This document shows positions 25,798 to 34,499 of a stretch of 64,000 nucleotides of DNA, piece by piece (the stretch's first letter is position 1; every line of letters starts with the position of its first letter). Source of the stretch: Pedobacter kyungheensis (GTDB lineage: Bacteria; Bacteroidota; Bacteroidia; Sphingobacteriales; Sphingobacteriaceae); the NCBI RefSeq assembly GCF_000812965.1, contig NZ_JSYN01000002.1, positions 310,001 through 374,000 on the forward strand. The letters run 5' to 3'. The notes under the pieces were generated by a model. It was not told the origin of the DNA. It was given only the letters and a program-made list of their open reading frames with translations, and made no database searches. A program made the translations under genes and the position numbers.

Positions 25798-26151
25798 TCA
25801 ATTTTTAGTAGCTAGCCGCAACACGTTCTCCTCAAGCGATTTTATATCAAAAGGTTTTTCGATGAAAGCATCATACTCAATGCCGGCAGGTAATAGCCTG
25901 GAAGATGCGCTGGTTATGATCACCCCAATATGTTTCATTTGGGCATTTCCCTTGATCTCCTCTGCGATCTTAAAGCCGTCAGAAAAACCCAATGAGATAT
26001 CAATTATCGCTACATTTGGTTGAAACTGTAATAGATCCTGCTGCCAGTTGTCAAAATCTTCAATGGTCAAAACTGTGTGCGCGCCTTCCAAAATCATAGT
26101 GATTGCGTCACACGTTGCGCCATCATCTTCAAAAATGATAATTTTTGCCAT
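25798..26151 (-). CDS. Response regulator receiver protein (single domain)
   Basis: A 117-residue CheY-like protein with IIIFEDDGATCDAI (acidic pair), AIIDISLGFSDGF (phospho-acceptor Asp at about residue 51), VIITSAS (Thr/Ser switch) and FIEKPFDI (Lys). No output domain and no adjacent kinase. It may serve the PAS kinase about 7 kb upstream or an unlinked one. Confidence 0.9.
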   Translation of the reverse strand: MAKIIIFEDDGATCDAITMILEGAHTVLTIEDFDNWQQDLLQFQPNVAIIDISLGFSDGFKIAEEIKGNAQMKHIGVIITSASSRLLPAGIEYDAFIEKPFDIKSLEENVLRLATKN

Positions 26152-26685
26152 AAGCTGCTTATTTGGTCAAACAAAATAATAATTTTTGAAGATAAATAAA
26201 ACAGGTACAAACCTGTTCACATTGATCAATTACGGCAGCAATCCTTATTTGGCATAAGTACGAACTTAAGCTATCACCCTTGAGCCATAACCAACGCTAA
26301 CCAGCGAACAGCAAGATCTATAATACTTCAGACCAATCTTTGACTCCAGGTTACCAGCCTGCACAACAGTATCGACAGTTTACAGCAGAGCTTCGGATAT
26401 GCTGCGACCGGTCTTGGTTGAAAGTTTTAACAGCGGCATGTTTTGCATCTATATTAGAATATCCTGGAGCATAAAATAAACCTGCCGAGCAAAATACACA
26501 ACAAACTAATTATCATACATTTAGAACAAATCACACAACCAAAACAATGGCATCAGATAAGCACAAAGAAATGGATGAACTGCGTGCCTACAATTATATC
26601 CCAAACCTCAAATATTTGCGTACCAAAGCCATTTTTGCTTATCATTGCAGTTCAATACAAAGCATCCCAACAACAGTTCCCATCA
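26152..26685. other. Leader region of the HelD-like helicase gene
   Basis: No gene supported. The last 65 bases (26619-26685) are duplicated at 17085-17147. A short open frame at 26547-26789 (MASDKHKEMDELRAY) overlaps the helicase start in another frame and is not convincing. Confidence 0.35.
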
Positions 26686-29094
26686 ATGAACAAGCAGCGT
26701 GGCCCCAGCGATCTGGTCAAAATCATCCTCTTTATCCTGACCCTGGGCGGGTGGTACCTGTATTACCGCTGGCAACAGCACCAGCTTGACAAAGCGGAGC
26801 TGATCAGCCTGCTACCCGAGATCGAAAAAGCGACGGCTGAATTTGGGCCACATTTCTCCGGCAACAAATACTTTGCCCACTATGACTATCTTCAGCTCCG
26901 GTTCCGCCATGCCCTACTACTATCCAAAATCCCCAAGAAATACAATAACTATAACCTTAGCGATCAGGAGTTCAAAACCATTGACCGTTTTGCCGGCCTC
27001 CACCAGGGTATCACAAAATACAGGTCAGACTATAACCGGGAATTCACCAACTCAGAAATAGTGGGTTACAAATCCTTTTTCTCCAAACTGGAAAAGTACC
27101 CTTTATCTCTTGAACAAATGCATGCCGTAGTCAGCGAGGAGGACAATAGCCTGGTCATCGCCGGCGCGGGAACTGGCAAAACCACAACAATAAGTGCCAA
27201 GATTGCCTACCTGCTGGATAAAAAACTGGCAAGGCCCCAGGAGCTGCTGGTGATCTCGTTTACCAACGCCGCGGTAGAGGAAATGTTTGAGCGTACATTG
27301 CGTTTCTGTGGTAAGGATTCCGGCGTAGAACAGGCCACCTTCCGCACCTTTAACTCCTTTGGCAACCAGGTAGTGCGGTATTGTAATCCGCATCCCAAAC
27401 AGATTGCCTTTGAAGGCAAAGACTATAAGGTCAAAGCTTTCCTGCAGCAAAGCTTTGATTCGCTTTTCAAAACAGATGAAGACTTCCAGTCCAAGGCCAT
27501 CAGTTTCCTGGCCTTTTTTAACCGGCCGGTGAAAGATCAATTCGAGTTCAATTCTGCTGCCGAATTTAAAAACCACCAGCAATCCCAGCGCTGCATCAGC
27601 TTAAGTGGCGTTGAGGTAAAAAGCATGGAAGAGCTCCAGATTGCGAACTTCCTCTATCTGCACCAGGTCGATTTTGAATATGAATCGCGCTTCCCGCTGG
27701 AACGCGAAGACCGCAACCCGGATTTCGGGAACTATGCACCCGATTTCTATCTGCCGGGTTATGATATCTACCATGAACATTATGGCATCGACCGAAATGG
27801 TGATGTACCAAACTGGTTCTCCGCAAAACCTCCCTTTAAAACAGCAAGGGAATATTACCACCACGGAATGGCCTGGAAGCAGCACATCCATGAAAAGTAT
27901 GGTACAAGGCTCATCAAAACTTATTCCTACCAAAGCAGCGATGGCTCTATGCTGCTATCGCTAAAAAAACAGCTAAGTGCGCTAGGTGTAATGCTCCGCA
28001 AACGACATCCAGATGAAATCATTGCCAGGCTCAAAAAGACCGAAAACTTTGAAGGATTCATCGGGCTGATCTATACTTTTCTAAACCTGATGAAATCCAG
28101 CGGTATGATGCCAGGCGGATTGCGCATCGAAGGTATGGAACAACGTTTCTACGTATTCCTGGATGTCTTCACGCCACTTTTCAATCGCTATGAGCAAAAG
28201 CTAAAAGATACCAGCTGCATCGATTTCAATGATATGGTTAACCATGCTGCGAGCTATATTAAAAATGGCAAGTACCCAAAAGCCTACAAATATATCCTGG
28301 TCGATGAATTCCAGGACATGTCCCAGGGCAGGTATGCAATGCTGGACGCCCTGAAAAAAGCGAACCCATCGGCCAAACTTTACGCTGTTGGTGACGACTG
28401 GCAATCCGTTTACCGTTTCAATGGCAGTGATGTTTCGATCATCAGCCGTTTCAGCGATTATTTTGGTGTTACTGCCCATAACCAGATCCTGCAGACCTAC
28501 CGCTTCAACACAGAAATCCTGCAGGTAAGCAGCACATTCATCCAGAAAAACCCGGCACAGCTCCGAAAAAAACTGTCCTCCCCCTTTGATGCTGACATTC
28601 CTGCTTTTGGACTCATTCCTGTAGATTTAGGCCGAATGAAAAAAGCGGAAATAGACTTATATCTATTTGACCGGATCAACCAAATCCTTTCCGGGATTGC
28701 CAGGAACGCCCCCAATTCATGCGTATTCCTGATTGGCCGCTAGAACCATAATTCGCCTGCTGACCTCGCCCAACTTAAAAAAATTCAGCCGCAATTGCGG
28801 ATTGCTTTCTACACCGCGCATGGCAGCAAAGGCCTTACCTGTGACTATGCGATCCTTTTAGGGCTGGATTCAGGGATATTCGGCTTTCCTTCCGAAATAG
28901 CGGATGATCCGGTGCTGGATGTGCTGCTGGAAGACAGCGGCAGTTATGATAATGCGGAAGAGCGCAGGCTGTTCTATGTGGCACTGACAAGGGCACGCCA
29001 TAAGGTTTACCTGATGTATAGTAAGCGCAATCCAAGCAAGTTCATCCGGGAACTAAAATCGGATCATGAAATTGAAACCATGGAAAAAATATAG
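26686..29094 (+). pseudogene. HelD-like UvrD/Rep superfamily 1 helicase split by an in-frame TAG
   Basis: A DNA helicase IV-like gene. From ATG 26686 it has an N-terminal membrane-type helix (KIILFILTLGGWYLYYRW), Walker A IAGAGTGKTTT (about 158-168), a nuclease-like insertion (about 305-430), motif II ILVDEFQDMSQ (about 538-548), VGDDWQSVYRF and LQTYRFNTE. At codon 686 (28741-28743) a TAG stands where relatives have Tyr in the (L/I)xxRY block. The same frame then continues for 117 codons with TAHGSKGLTCDYAILLG and FYVALTRARHKVYLM (motifs V and VI). Without readthrough the product lacks motifs V-VI and should be inactive. Confidence 0.87.
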
Positions 29095-29157
29095 CATCTC
29101 ATCGCGGTAAAGATTTGTGGAAATGATCAGCTGACTGCATCTTCTCCTAAAAGCCAG

Positions 29158-29760
29158 ATGACAATCATTAAATTAAGCCGCTCGCTGCTATTATTTAGCT
29201 TATCTTTTTTAGCCTGCAAAACTACCCCGCCTGAAAGGTGGGACACTTTCAGGGTTAATCCACGTATTTCCCGGAACAAGGCTTTTACAATCATGGATAC
29301 CCAAAAAGAATTAATGACATTCCCCCACCAGGATACCGCACTAAAACGCAGCAGCATGGTATCTATCCTGACCGGGGATCTGCACAGCAGGCAGGATTCG
29401 CTAAATTCAAACTTCAATACCTGCACCGCCTATCTTTCCAAATCAGATACACTGCATATCAATATCGGGTTGCACAGCCTTTTTGGCGGCAGCGGTTTTA
29501 TAATCAGCTGTTATGACAGCCGCTTTTACACAGAAGGTTACGAGTATTCCGATGTAGTATACTCAGGAACTGACAAGCCGCAACACTGGGTGATCCGTCA
29601 GGAGCTTACCCTGGACCGCGCAAAATATAAGGCCGGTGACAGCTTATACGGTTATATCAATTTCAAGGCCGCGGAACGAAACGAGCTTGGCGACACGGTT
29701 ATTTACAGTGGAAAGGGAAACTTCCGCGCGAAGGTAAAAAAGTCCAGGTTTGACAATTAA
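29158..29760 (+). CDS. Hypothetical lipoprotein
   Basis: A 200-residue protein with a lipoprotein signal peptide (LLLFSLSFLAC, Cys20 as lipidation site). The mature part is strand-rich, with LHINIGLHSLFGGSGFIISC, WVIRQELTLDRAKYKAGDSL and GYINFKA. The family is not recognised. The AGDSLYGYINF pattern recalls small periplasmic beta-sandwich proteins of Sphingobacteria. It precedes another exported protein by 50 bp. Confidence 0.75.
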   Translation: MTIIKLSRSLLLFSLSFLACKTTPPERWDTFRVNPRISRNKAFTIMDTQKELMTFPHQDTALKRSSMVSILTGDLHSRQDSLNSNFNTCTAYLSKSDTLHINIGLHSLFGGSGFIISCYDSRFYTEGYEYSDVVYSGTDKPQHWVIRQELTLDRAKYKAGDSLYGYINFKAAERNELGDTVIYSGKGNFRAKVKKSRFDN

Positions 29761-29810
29761 CATTAAGTTTAAAAGCCTATTGCTATTTTAGCGGCTAAAA
29801 TTAAACACTT

Positions 29811-30281
29811 TTGAAAAAGACATTTATCCTTTCGATACTGATCATTCTATCTGGTGCCGCGTCCTCCCAGTCCGTTAACCTAACCGAGCTGGTAAGCGTT
29901 TATGATGCTCCTTATAAGGAGATCAATAGCTTTTTGACCAAAGAAAAAAAATACAAGGCCTTCAGGCAGGAAACCCCTCCTGAATTTACCGTTTACCACT
30001 ACTTTTTAAACCGCGGTAAGTCTGCCGAGGAAGAAGTCATTACCGGCATGGGATTCGAAACAGAACCGGGAAAGATCAATACTAATTTATATTATAAGTC
30101 AAAGGATTCTTCTTTTGTAGATAATCTGCAAAAACAGGTATCAAACCTTGGCCTTAAACTCGATAGGGAGCAATCAACGGACAAACTCAAGAGCTTTGAA
30201 TACTCCATTGATCGGCTTGCTATGAAGTTTACTTACTCTACCTCCAAAAACTATATGATCTTCTTTAGCCGTAAACGTTAA
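29811..30281 (+). CDS. Hypothetical secreted protein with TTG start
   Basis: Begins with TTG at 29811 (read as KKTFILSILIILSGAASS), a clear signal peptide with cleavage expected after SSQ. No ATG or GTG gives this signal peptide, which decides the start. The mature 135 residues contain FLTKEKKYKAFRQETPPEF and YHYFLNRGKSAEEEVITGMG and end basic (FFSRKR). Function unknown. Probably periplasmic and co-transcribed with the lipoprotein upstream. Confidence 0.7.
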   Translation: MKKTFILSILIILSGAASSQSVNLTELVSVYDAPYKEINSFLTKEKKYKAFRQETPPEFTVYHYFLNRGKSAEEEVITGMGFETEPGKINTNLYYKSKDSSFVDNLQKQVSNLGLKLDREQSTDKLKSFEYSIDRLAMKFTYSTSKNYMIFFSRKR

Positions 30282-30352
30282 GTTTACTGGCGCAGCGACT
30301 TGTCACCATAGCAATTGGAACGAAAATAACTACCTGAACGTGATGTACCTTC

Positions 30353-30389
30353 ATGCATAAAAAATGCCATGGTTGGGACTCCATGGCAT
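30353..30389 (-). terminator. Intrinsic terminator of the hicAB operon
   Basis: ATGCCATGG and CCATGGCAT (30364-30372, 30381-30389) pair over nine bases. On the minus strand the stem runs into TTTTTTAT. It lies 30 bp after the hicB stop. Confidence 0.78.
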
Positions 30390-30419
30390 ATCACTGTTGA
30401 CATTGTTTTGCAGGAAGTT

Positions 30420-30809
30420 TTATGCAGGCTGTAATTTACCTTCTTCCAAACGGGCACTGAAATCTGCTGACTCCTTGTGTGCCAGCGTGAATGCCAATGC
30501 TTTCTTCACGAAGTCATTAAGCGTAAGGTTGTGCACAGCGGCAAAAAGCGCGGCCTGCTTATGAAGATCGGCTGAAACCCTCACGTTGAAAGTACCTTTA
30601 TAGGTCTTATCAGGAACCTTGCCTATCTCGGCGCAGGTTTCCAGATAATCTTCCACTGCCTCTTCAAAGGCAACCTTTAAAGCTTTTACCGAGTCTCCTT
30701 CAAAAGTCACCAGATCATTGATCGCCAGAATTTTCCCAAAGAAAACTTCGTCTGTACTGCTATAATGCACTGATGCGTAATAATTTTTATAATTTAAGAT
30801 GTCATTCAT
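30420..30809 (-). CDS. hicB: HicB family antitoxin
   Basis: A 129-residue antitoxin. The partial RNase-H-like HicB fold is seen in NYYASVHYSSTDEVFFGKIL and LVTFEGDSVKALKVAFEEAV. A ribbon-helix-helix DNA-binding end follows in FNVRVSADLHKQAALFAAVH and LTLNDFVKKAL. It overlaps hicA by 8 bp, so translation is coupled, with the toxin gene first. Expected to bind HicA and to repress the operon at the palindrome at 31184-31204. Confidence 0.9.
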   Translation of the reverse strand: MNDILNYKNYYASVHYSSTDEVFFGKILAINDLVTFEGDSVKALKVAFEEAVEDYLETCAEIGKVPDKTYKGTFNVRVSADLHKQAALFAAVHNLTLNDFVKKALAFTLAHKESADFSARLEEGKLQPA

Positions 30810-31065
30810 CTTTTAAGTGGCCAATGGCCTTTAAATGTTCTATCACTTGCCGGATCGCATACCCTTTCATAATGTTGGAAGGATGAGGCTCATGAAGGGA
30901 AATGAGATTTTGTTTCCCATCTACAAACTTTCTTCTCGAACCCCCGGTCTTACCGGCCTTAATTTTTTTATAACCAAAATGGGTCAATACCCTTAGCAAT
31001 TCCTCCCAGGTAAAGTCCTTTGGAACTGACAAAAATCTTTCAAGTAATTTTTCGATACCTGCCAT
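30802..31065 (-). CDS. hicA: HicA family mRNA interferase toxin
   Basis: An 87-residue dsRBD-like toxin that cleaves mRNA. The family pattern is present: FTWEELLRVLTHFGYKKIK, then KTGGSRRKFV and ISLHEPHPSNIMKGYAIRQV, where the His in LHEPHP is the catalytic residue. Complete and apparently intact, so the neighbouring hicB must also be active. A separate short leader ORF with a stronger ribosome site overlaps its start (30993-31094). Confidence 0.92.
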   Translation of the reverse strand: MAGIEKLLERFLSVPKDFTWEELLRVLTHFGYKKIKAGKTGGSRRKFVDGKQNLISLHEPHPSNIMKGYAIRQVIEHLKAIGHLKDE

Positions 31066-31094
31066 AGCAATAATGTTTTTTTGTTATCAATCAT
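30993..31094 (-). CDS. 33-residue leader ORF overlapping the start of hicA
   Basis: On the minus strand AAGGAGGACAA stands directly before an ATG at 31094. The frame reads MIDNKKTLLLWQVSKNYLKD and stops at 30993, inside hicA in another frame. The Shine-Dalgarno is the strongest seen in this window, whereas hicA itself has none. Translation of this leader could deliver ribosomes to the hicA start or block it. It may not make a functional peptide. Confidence 0.4.
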   Translation of the reverse strand: MIDNKKTLLLWQVSKNYLKDFCQFQRTLPGRNC

Positions 31095-31157
31095 TTGTCC
31101 TCCTTTTTTTGAATTGTTGAAAAAATCGTGTTTTGCTTGCATGCCCTTAGGCTAATC

Positions 31158-31204
31158 CAAAGATAAAAATAAAAACCGAATTATGCAACTAAAATTTAGT
31201 TGCA
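31158..31204 (-). promoter_or_regulatory. hicAB promoter with 21 bp palindromic operator
   Basis: On the minus strand TATCTTTG (31158-31165) is a perfect -7 box and TTG (31186-31188) the -33, 20 bases apart. The perfect inverted repeat TGCAACTAAA / TTTAGTTGCA with central A (31184-31204) covers the -33, the expected place for HicB autorepression. Confidence 0.62.
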
Positions 31205-31338
31205 ACAGATTTACACTAGCCATTGCATAATAGATAACCAGTTAAATGGAAAGCCCGGACAAATAGAACTCACCAACAGCTACGTGTTCTTTCAAAAAAC
31301 TCCTGATCTTCCAGGCTAAAACCGGGTCAAAAACAAAA

Positions 31339-32301
31339 CTAGGCTTTTGACAACGATGTCATCCTCGTCAGGTTCTCCAGCATATCCCTCACCATTTCCT
31401 TCAGGCCAAACCTCGACTGCCATGCCCAGTCCACCCTGGCATCATAATCATCGATTGAATCCGGCCAGGTGTCCGCAATCTGCTGGCGGAAATCCGGAAG
31501 GTAATCAAGCTTAAAGTCCCCGATATGCTTCCCGATCTCAGCTCCAAGCACCTCGGGGGTAAAGCTCATCGCCGAAAGATTGTAGGAGGTCCTTACCCTC
31601 AGCTTTTCAGCAGGAGCGTCCATCAATTCCAATACCGCACGGATCGCATCAGGCATATACATCATCGGCAGCATCGTACCGGGTTTCAAAAAACACAGAT
31701 AGCGTCCATCAGCAAGTGCCTTATGGAAAATATCCACCGCATAATCCGTTGTCCCACCGCCTGGGGGAGATTTATAACTGATCAATCCCGGAAAGCGTAA
31801 ACTGCGTACATCAAGCCCATATTTTTCGAAGTAATAGTGGCACCAGTACTCCCCTGACGCTTTACTGATGCCATAAACCGTTGAAGGGATACTCGCATTG
31901 GCCTGAGGGGTATGCTGCGCAGGTGCATCAAGGCCAAATACGGCAATACTGCTTGGCCAGAATACTTTATCCATCTCACATTTTTCCGCCACATCCAGTA
32001 CATTCAGCAGACCATCCATATTCAGCTGCCAGGCAAGCGCCGGGTCCCGTTCCCCACTGGCCGAAAGCATGGCGGCTAAAAGATAAATTTGTGTAATGCG
32101 CTCTTCCCTGCACAACATCAAAAGCTTTGACTTATCCGTCACGTCCAGTTTTACGTAGAGATAATGATCCCCCGCCTTATTCTTCTCCCGGATATCGGCC
32201 GCAATTACCTGATAGCGTCCGTATTTCTGCCGCAGTGCTTCGGTCAATTCTACCCCGATCTGCCCGCAGGCGCCGATCACAAGTACTTTAGTTTTATTCA
32301 T
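31339..32301 (-). CDS. L-threonine 3-dehydrogenase, SDR/epimerase type
   Basis: NAD-dependent oxidation of L-threonine to 2-amino-3-ketobutyrate. The Rossmann glycine motif is VIGACGQIG (residues 8-16) and the catalytic block is YGISKASGEYW (YxxxK). Family-specific blocks are FPGLISYKSPPGGGTTDYAV, LPMMYMPDAIRAVLELMDA, YNLSAMSFTPEVLG and DWAWQSRFGL, close to the animal-type TDH rather than the zinc enzyme. No 2-amino-3-ketobutyrate ligase (kbl) is adjacent. It is the last gene of the sigma factor operon, 9 bp after the 44-residue ORF. Confidence 0.88.
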   Translation of the reverse strand: MNKTKVLVIGACGQIGVELTEALRQKYGRYQVIAADIREKNKAGDHYLYVKLDVTDKSKLLMLCREERITQIYLLAAMLSASGERDPALAWQLNMDGLLNVLDVAEKCEMDKVFWPSSIAVFGLDAPAQHTPQANASIPSTVYGISKASGEYWCHYYFEKYGLDVRSLRFPGLISYKSPPGGGTTDYAVDIFHKALADGRYLCFLKPGTMLPMMYMPDAIRAVLELMDAPAEKLRVRTSYNLSAMSFTPEVLGAEIGKHIGDFKLDYLPDFRQQIADTWPDSIDDYDARVDWAWQSRFGLKEMVRDMLENLTRMTSLSKA

Positions 32302-32310
32302 TTTGTTAGC

Positions 32311-32445
32311 TTATAACCAATGCATGTGTTCATCATCGCTCTCATCTGTACGTTTATCCAGTAGCCGGCTTTTTCTAAGGATAAACCCCGCGCATACCGC
32401 CAGCAGCAGGATCAGGCTTCCGTGAAGGAGCACGTCATTGTTCAT
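32311..32445 (-). CDS. 44-residue membrane microprotein
   Basis: A short gene starting at ATG 32445 with MNNDVLLHGSLILLLAVCAG, one membrane helix of about 18 residues followed by a charged tail (RKSRLLDKRTDESDDE). Its start overlaps the stop of the 83-residue gene in an ATGA junction, and its stop is 9 bp before the threonine dehydrogenase start. The tight packing is the main evidence that it is real. N-terminus outside, charged tail in the cytoplasm is likely. Confidence 0.6.
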   Translation of the reverse strand: MNNDVLLHGSLILLLAVCAGFILRKSRLLDKRTDESDDEHMHWL

Positions 32446-32693
32446 TTTATATGTGGTTTGTATTTAATTTTCCTTAATGGCCCATCAAGCCTTAATATCA
32501 GGTATAGCGCCTTTAACCATAAAATCTCCAGTCCAAGCTTCCACCTGGTGAGTACCAGTTTAAAAGTTATCACACCAACACAGTTTCCCCTCCAGAAAAA
32601 CGGTCCTTTGTAATAAAGCAATACCGTCCAGCCGGTCAATAGCAACACTGGCGGGATCAACATCGACCAGCAATAAGGTCTTGGGCTAAGCAT
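32442..32693 (-). CDS. Hypothetical membrane protein, 83 aa
   Basis: Contains a hydrophobic helix (SMLIPPVLLLTGWTVLLYY) and a second, weaker one (LGLEILWLKALYLILRL), ending in a basic tail. It starts inside the last 8 bp of the sigma gene and ends in an ATGA overlap with the 44-residue gene, so it is translated as part of this operon. The family is not recognised. Confidence 0.65.
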   Translation of the reverse strand: MLSPRPYCWSMLIPPVLLLTGWTVLLYYKGPFFWRGNCVGVITFKLVLTRWKLGLEILWLKALYLILRLDGPLRKIKYKPHIK

Positions 32694-33564
32694 TCACCAG
32701 CCCCCTTTCCCTTACCAATGTTTTAAGCTTATTTATTGCACCAGCTGCGATCTGTTTGATCCTTGATGAAGTGAGTAAAAAACGGGCCGCTACCACATCA
32801 TAACTGGATTCCATTGGGCAATTGATACCATACAGGCTCTCTATGATTCCGCGTTCCCTTGGTGTAAGGGTAGCGAGCAGGGAATCAACAAGCAAGTAAT
32901 TATCAGCCCCTGAAACCAGGTAATCTGCAGGCTGTAGCTGCTGATCGGCCACCGTTTCTATCAGTTCCTTTTCTCCCGCCTGCTGGCCAAAGGTTTGATA
33001 GAGCGAAAGCGGTATCCTGTCAAGTTGCAACTGTTCTTCCATCTGCCCCACCGTGATACCGACCACATGCGCAAGTTCCTCCATAGTTGCTGACCGTTCA
33101 AGCTGCTGCTCTAAAACCCCCATCTGGTGCTGGGCGACGGTGATATTGCGAACCTGGTTCATTGGTAACCTGATCATCCGGGAATGCTCACCGAGCGCAG
33201 ACATAATGGCCTGGCGGATCCAAAAAACAGCATAAGTGATGAATTTAAAGCCAAGGGTTTCGTCAAACTTTCTGGCAGCGGTAATTAACCCCAGGTTACC
33301 TTCATTAATCAGGTCGCTTAAGGGGACACCCATCCGATCATATTTTTTAGCACAGCTTACCACGAAACGCAGGTTTGCACTGACCAACCGGTCCATTGCG
33401 GAAAGGTCCCCCTCCCTTACCCTTCGGCAAAGCATTACTTCTTCTTCGTCACTTAACAATCCAATCCTGGCGAGGTCGTTGAAATAAAGGTTCAGCGAAT
33501 GGTATTCACGGGTGGTATAGGAAATTTCGATGCGGAGGGACTTCATGCCCGGCTTCTTATTCAT
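32686..33564 (-). CDS. RpoD/SigA-like RNA polymerase sigma factor
   Basis: A 292-residue group 2-type sigma-70 factor of the short Bacteroidota RpoD form. Region 1.2 is LNLYFNDLARIGLLSDEEEV; region 2 has ANLRFVVSCAKKYDRMGVPL, SDLINEGNLGLITAARKFDE and FKFITYAVFWIRQAIMSALG. Region 4 has LTPRERGIIESLYGI but a divergent recognition helix. The start could also be at 33546 (MKSLRIEISY). It is probably an alternative paralogue of the housekeeping factor. It heads a four-gene overlapping operon ending in threonine dehydrogenase. Confidence 0.92.
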   Translation of the reverse strand: MNKKPGMKSLRIEISYTTREYHSLNLYFNDLARIGLLSDEEEVMLCRRVREGDLSAMDRLVSANLRFVVSCAKKYDRMGVPLSDLINEGNLGLITAARKFDETLGFKFITYAVFWIRQAIMSALGEHSRMIRLPMNQVRNITVAQHQMGVLEQQLERSATMEELAHVVGITVGQMEEQLQLDRIPLSLYQTFGQQAGEKELIETVADQQLQPADYLVSGADNYLLVDSLLATLTPRERGIIESLYGINCPMESSYDVVAARFLLTSSRIKQIAAGAINKLKTLVRERGLVNA

Positions 33565-33875
33565 GGCTAGTATTTAAAGGCAACACTTAAGGTCAGGCCC
33601 GATTGTTTGGTTGCTGTAAAGGTCAAAAGTTCTCCTGCAGCAGCCAATTGCCTGAATTAAAAAAGTAAATCGGGCTACATTAAACCAATCCGAAGAAATT
33701 AAATTCCGGCACAGCTTCCCAGGTGACGTCCCGACGAAATATTATCATACCACTCAAATAAACAGGCCGCGGGGAGGATTCACGAAGGGGCCAAAAAGAC
33801 AACAATTTGTTAATACAGGAAATTGCGCTAACTGGCAAGCACCTGTTATCTTTGTGATCCATCAAAAACGCTCCC
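33565..33875. other. Divergent intergenic region before the sigma factor operon
   Basis: About 310 bases holding the leader regions of two divergent transcripts. No gene and no convincing palindrome seen. Confidence 0.35.
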
Positions 33876-34424
33876 ATGAAAAAAATCATCATATGGATGA
33901 TACTCGCAAGCCCCCTCTCTATGGGTGTATCCTGCAAGAAATTGAAATTTGAATTTTCAAAACAGATCATGCCGCCCATCACCCAGCAAGGGCTGAATAC
34001 TTTCGGCTTCATGTTCGGCAAGGAAATGTGGGTACCAAGGCCGCTTAGTTTTACTTTTCCAAGCCTGAAAGCGACTTATAGACTAAAGGGAAATGATAGG
34101 ATATTGAAAATTACTTGCAGCCGCACAAGTTCCGTGCTTTCAAACTATTCCGATGATTTCGAAATCGAATGCATAAACCCAACGCCTAAAACCGGAGCCT
34201 TCGAACTAAATGAGCAGAACTGCAGCAGTGAAGTCCTGGTAACCAAAGCCGATCAAAGCTCCAAGGTATTCAATCTTTATAAAACCGGAACACTCAACAT
34301 CACCTGCTGGGATTCAAAAGAACGGATCCTCTCAGGTACCTTTTCAATGAGTGTCAAGGAGAAAACCAGTGGAGAAACCGTAATGGTCAGTGTGGGACGA
34401 TTTGACCTGATCTTTACAGAATAA
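33876..34424 (+). CDS. Hypothetical lipoprotein, 182 aa
   Basis: Begins MKKIIIWMILASPLSMGVSC, a lipoprotein signal with Cys20 as the acylation site. The mature protein is strand-rich (RPLSFTFPSLKATYRLKG, SSVLSNYSDDFEIECI, SGTFSMSVKEKTSGETVMVS), consistent with an Ig-like or beta-sandwich periplasmic domain often annotated DUF6252-like; that assignment is tentative. Its neighbours on both sides are on the other strand, so it is probably monocistronic. Confidence 0.72.
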   Translation: MKKIIIWMILASPLSMGVSCKKLKFEFSKQIMPPITQQGLNTFGFMFGKEMWVPRPLSFTFPSLKATYRLKGNDRILKITCSRTSSVLSNYSDDFEIECINPTPKTGAFELNEQNCSSEVLVTKADQSSKVFNLYKTGTLNITCWDSKERILSGTFSMSVKEKTSGETVMVSVGRFDLIFTE

Positions 34425-34499
34425 GCTTTTCCATTGGATCGCTATTCTACCGAAATTATCTGGCTGTTTATCCTGGCCAATAAAAATAACCAAAGGCTG

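Noticed and set aside
26547..26789. Short plus-strand frame starting MASDKHKEMDELRAY before the helicase
   Set aside because: Overlaps the helicase start in another frame, becomes Pro/Gln-rich and non-natural, and has no ribosome site.
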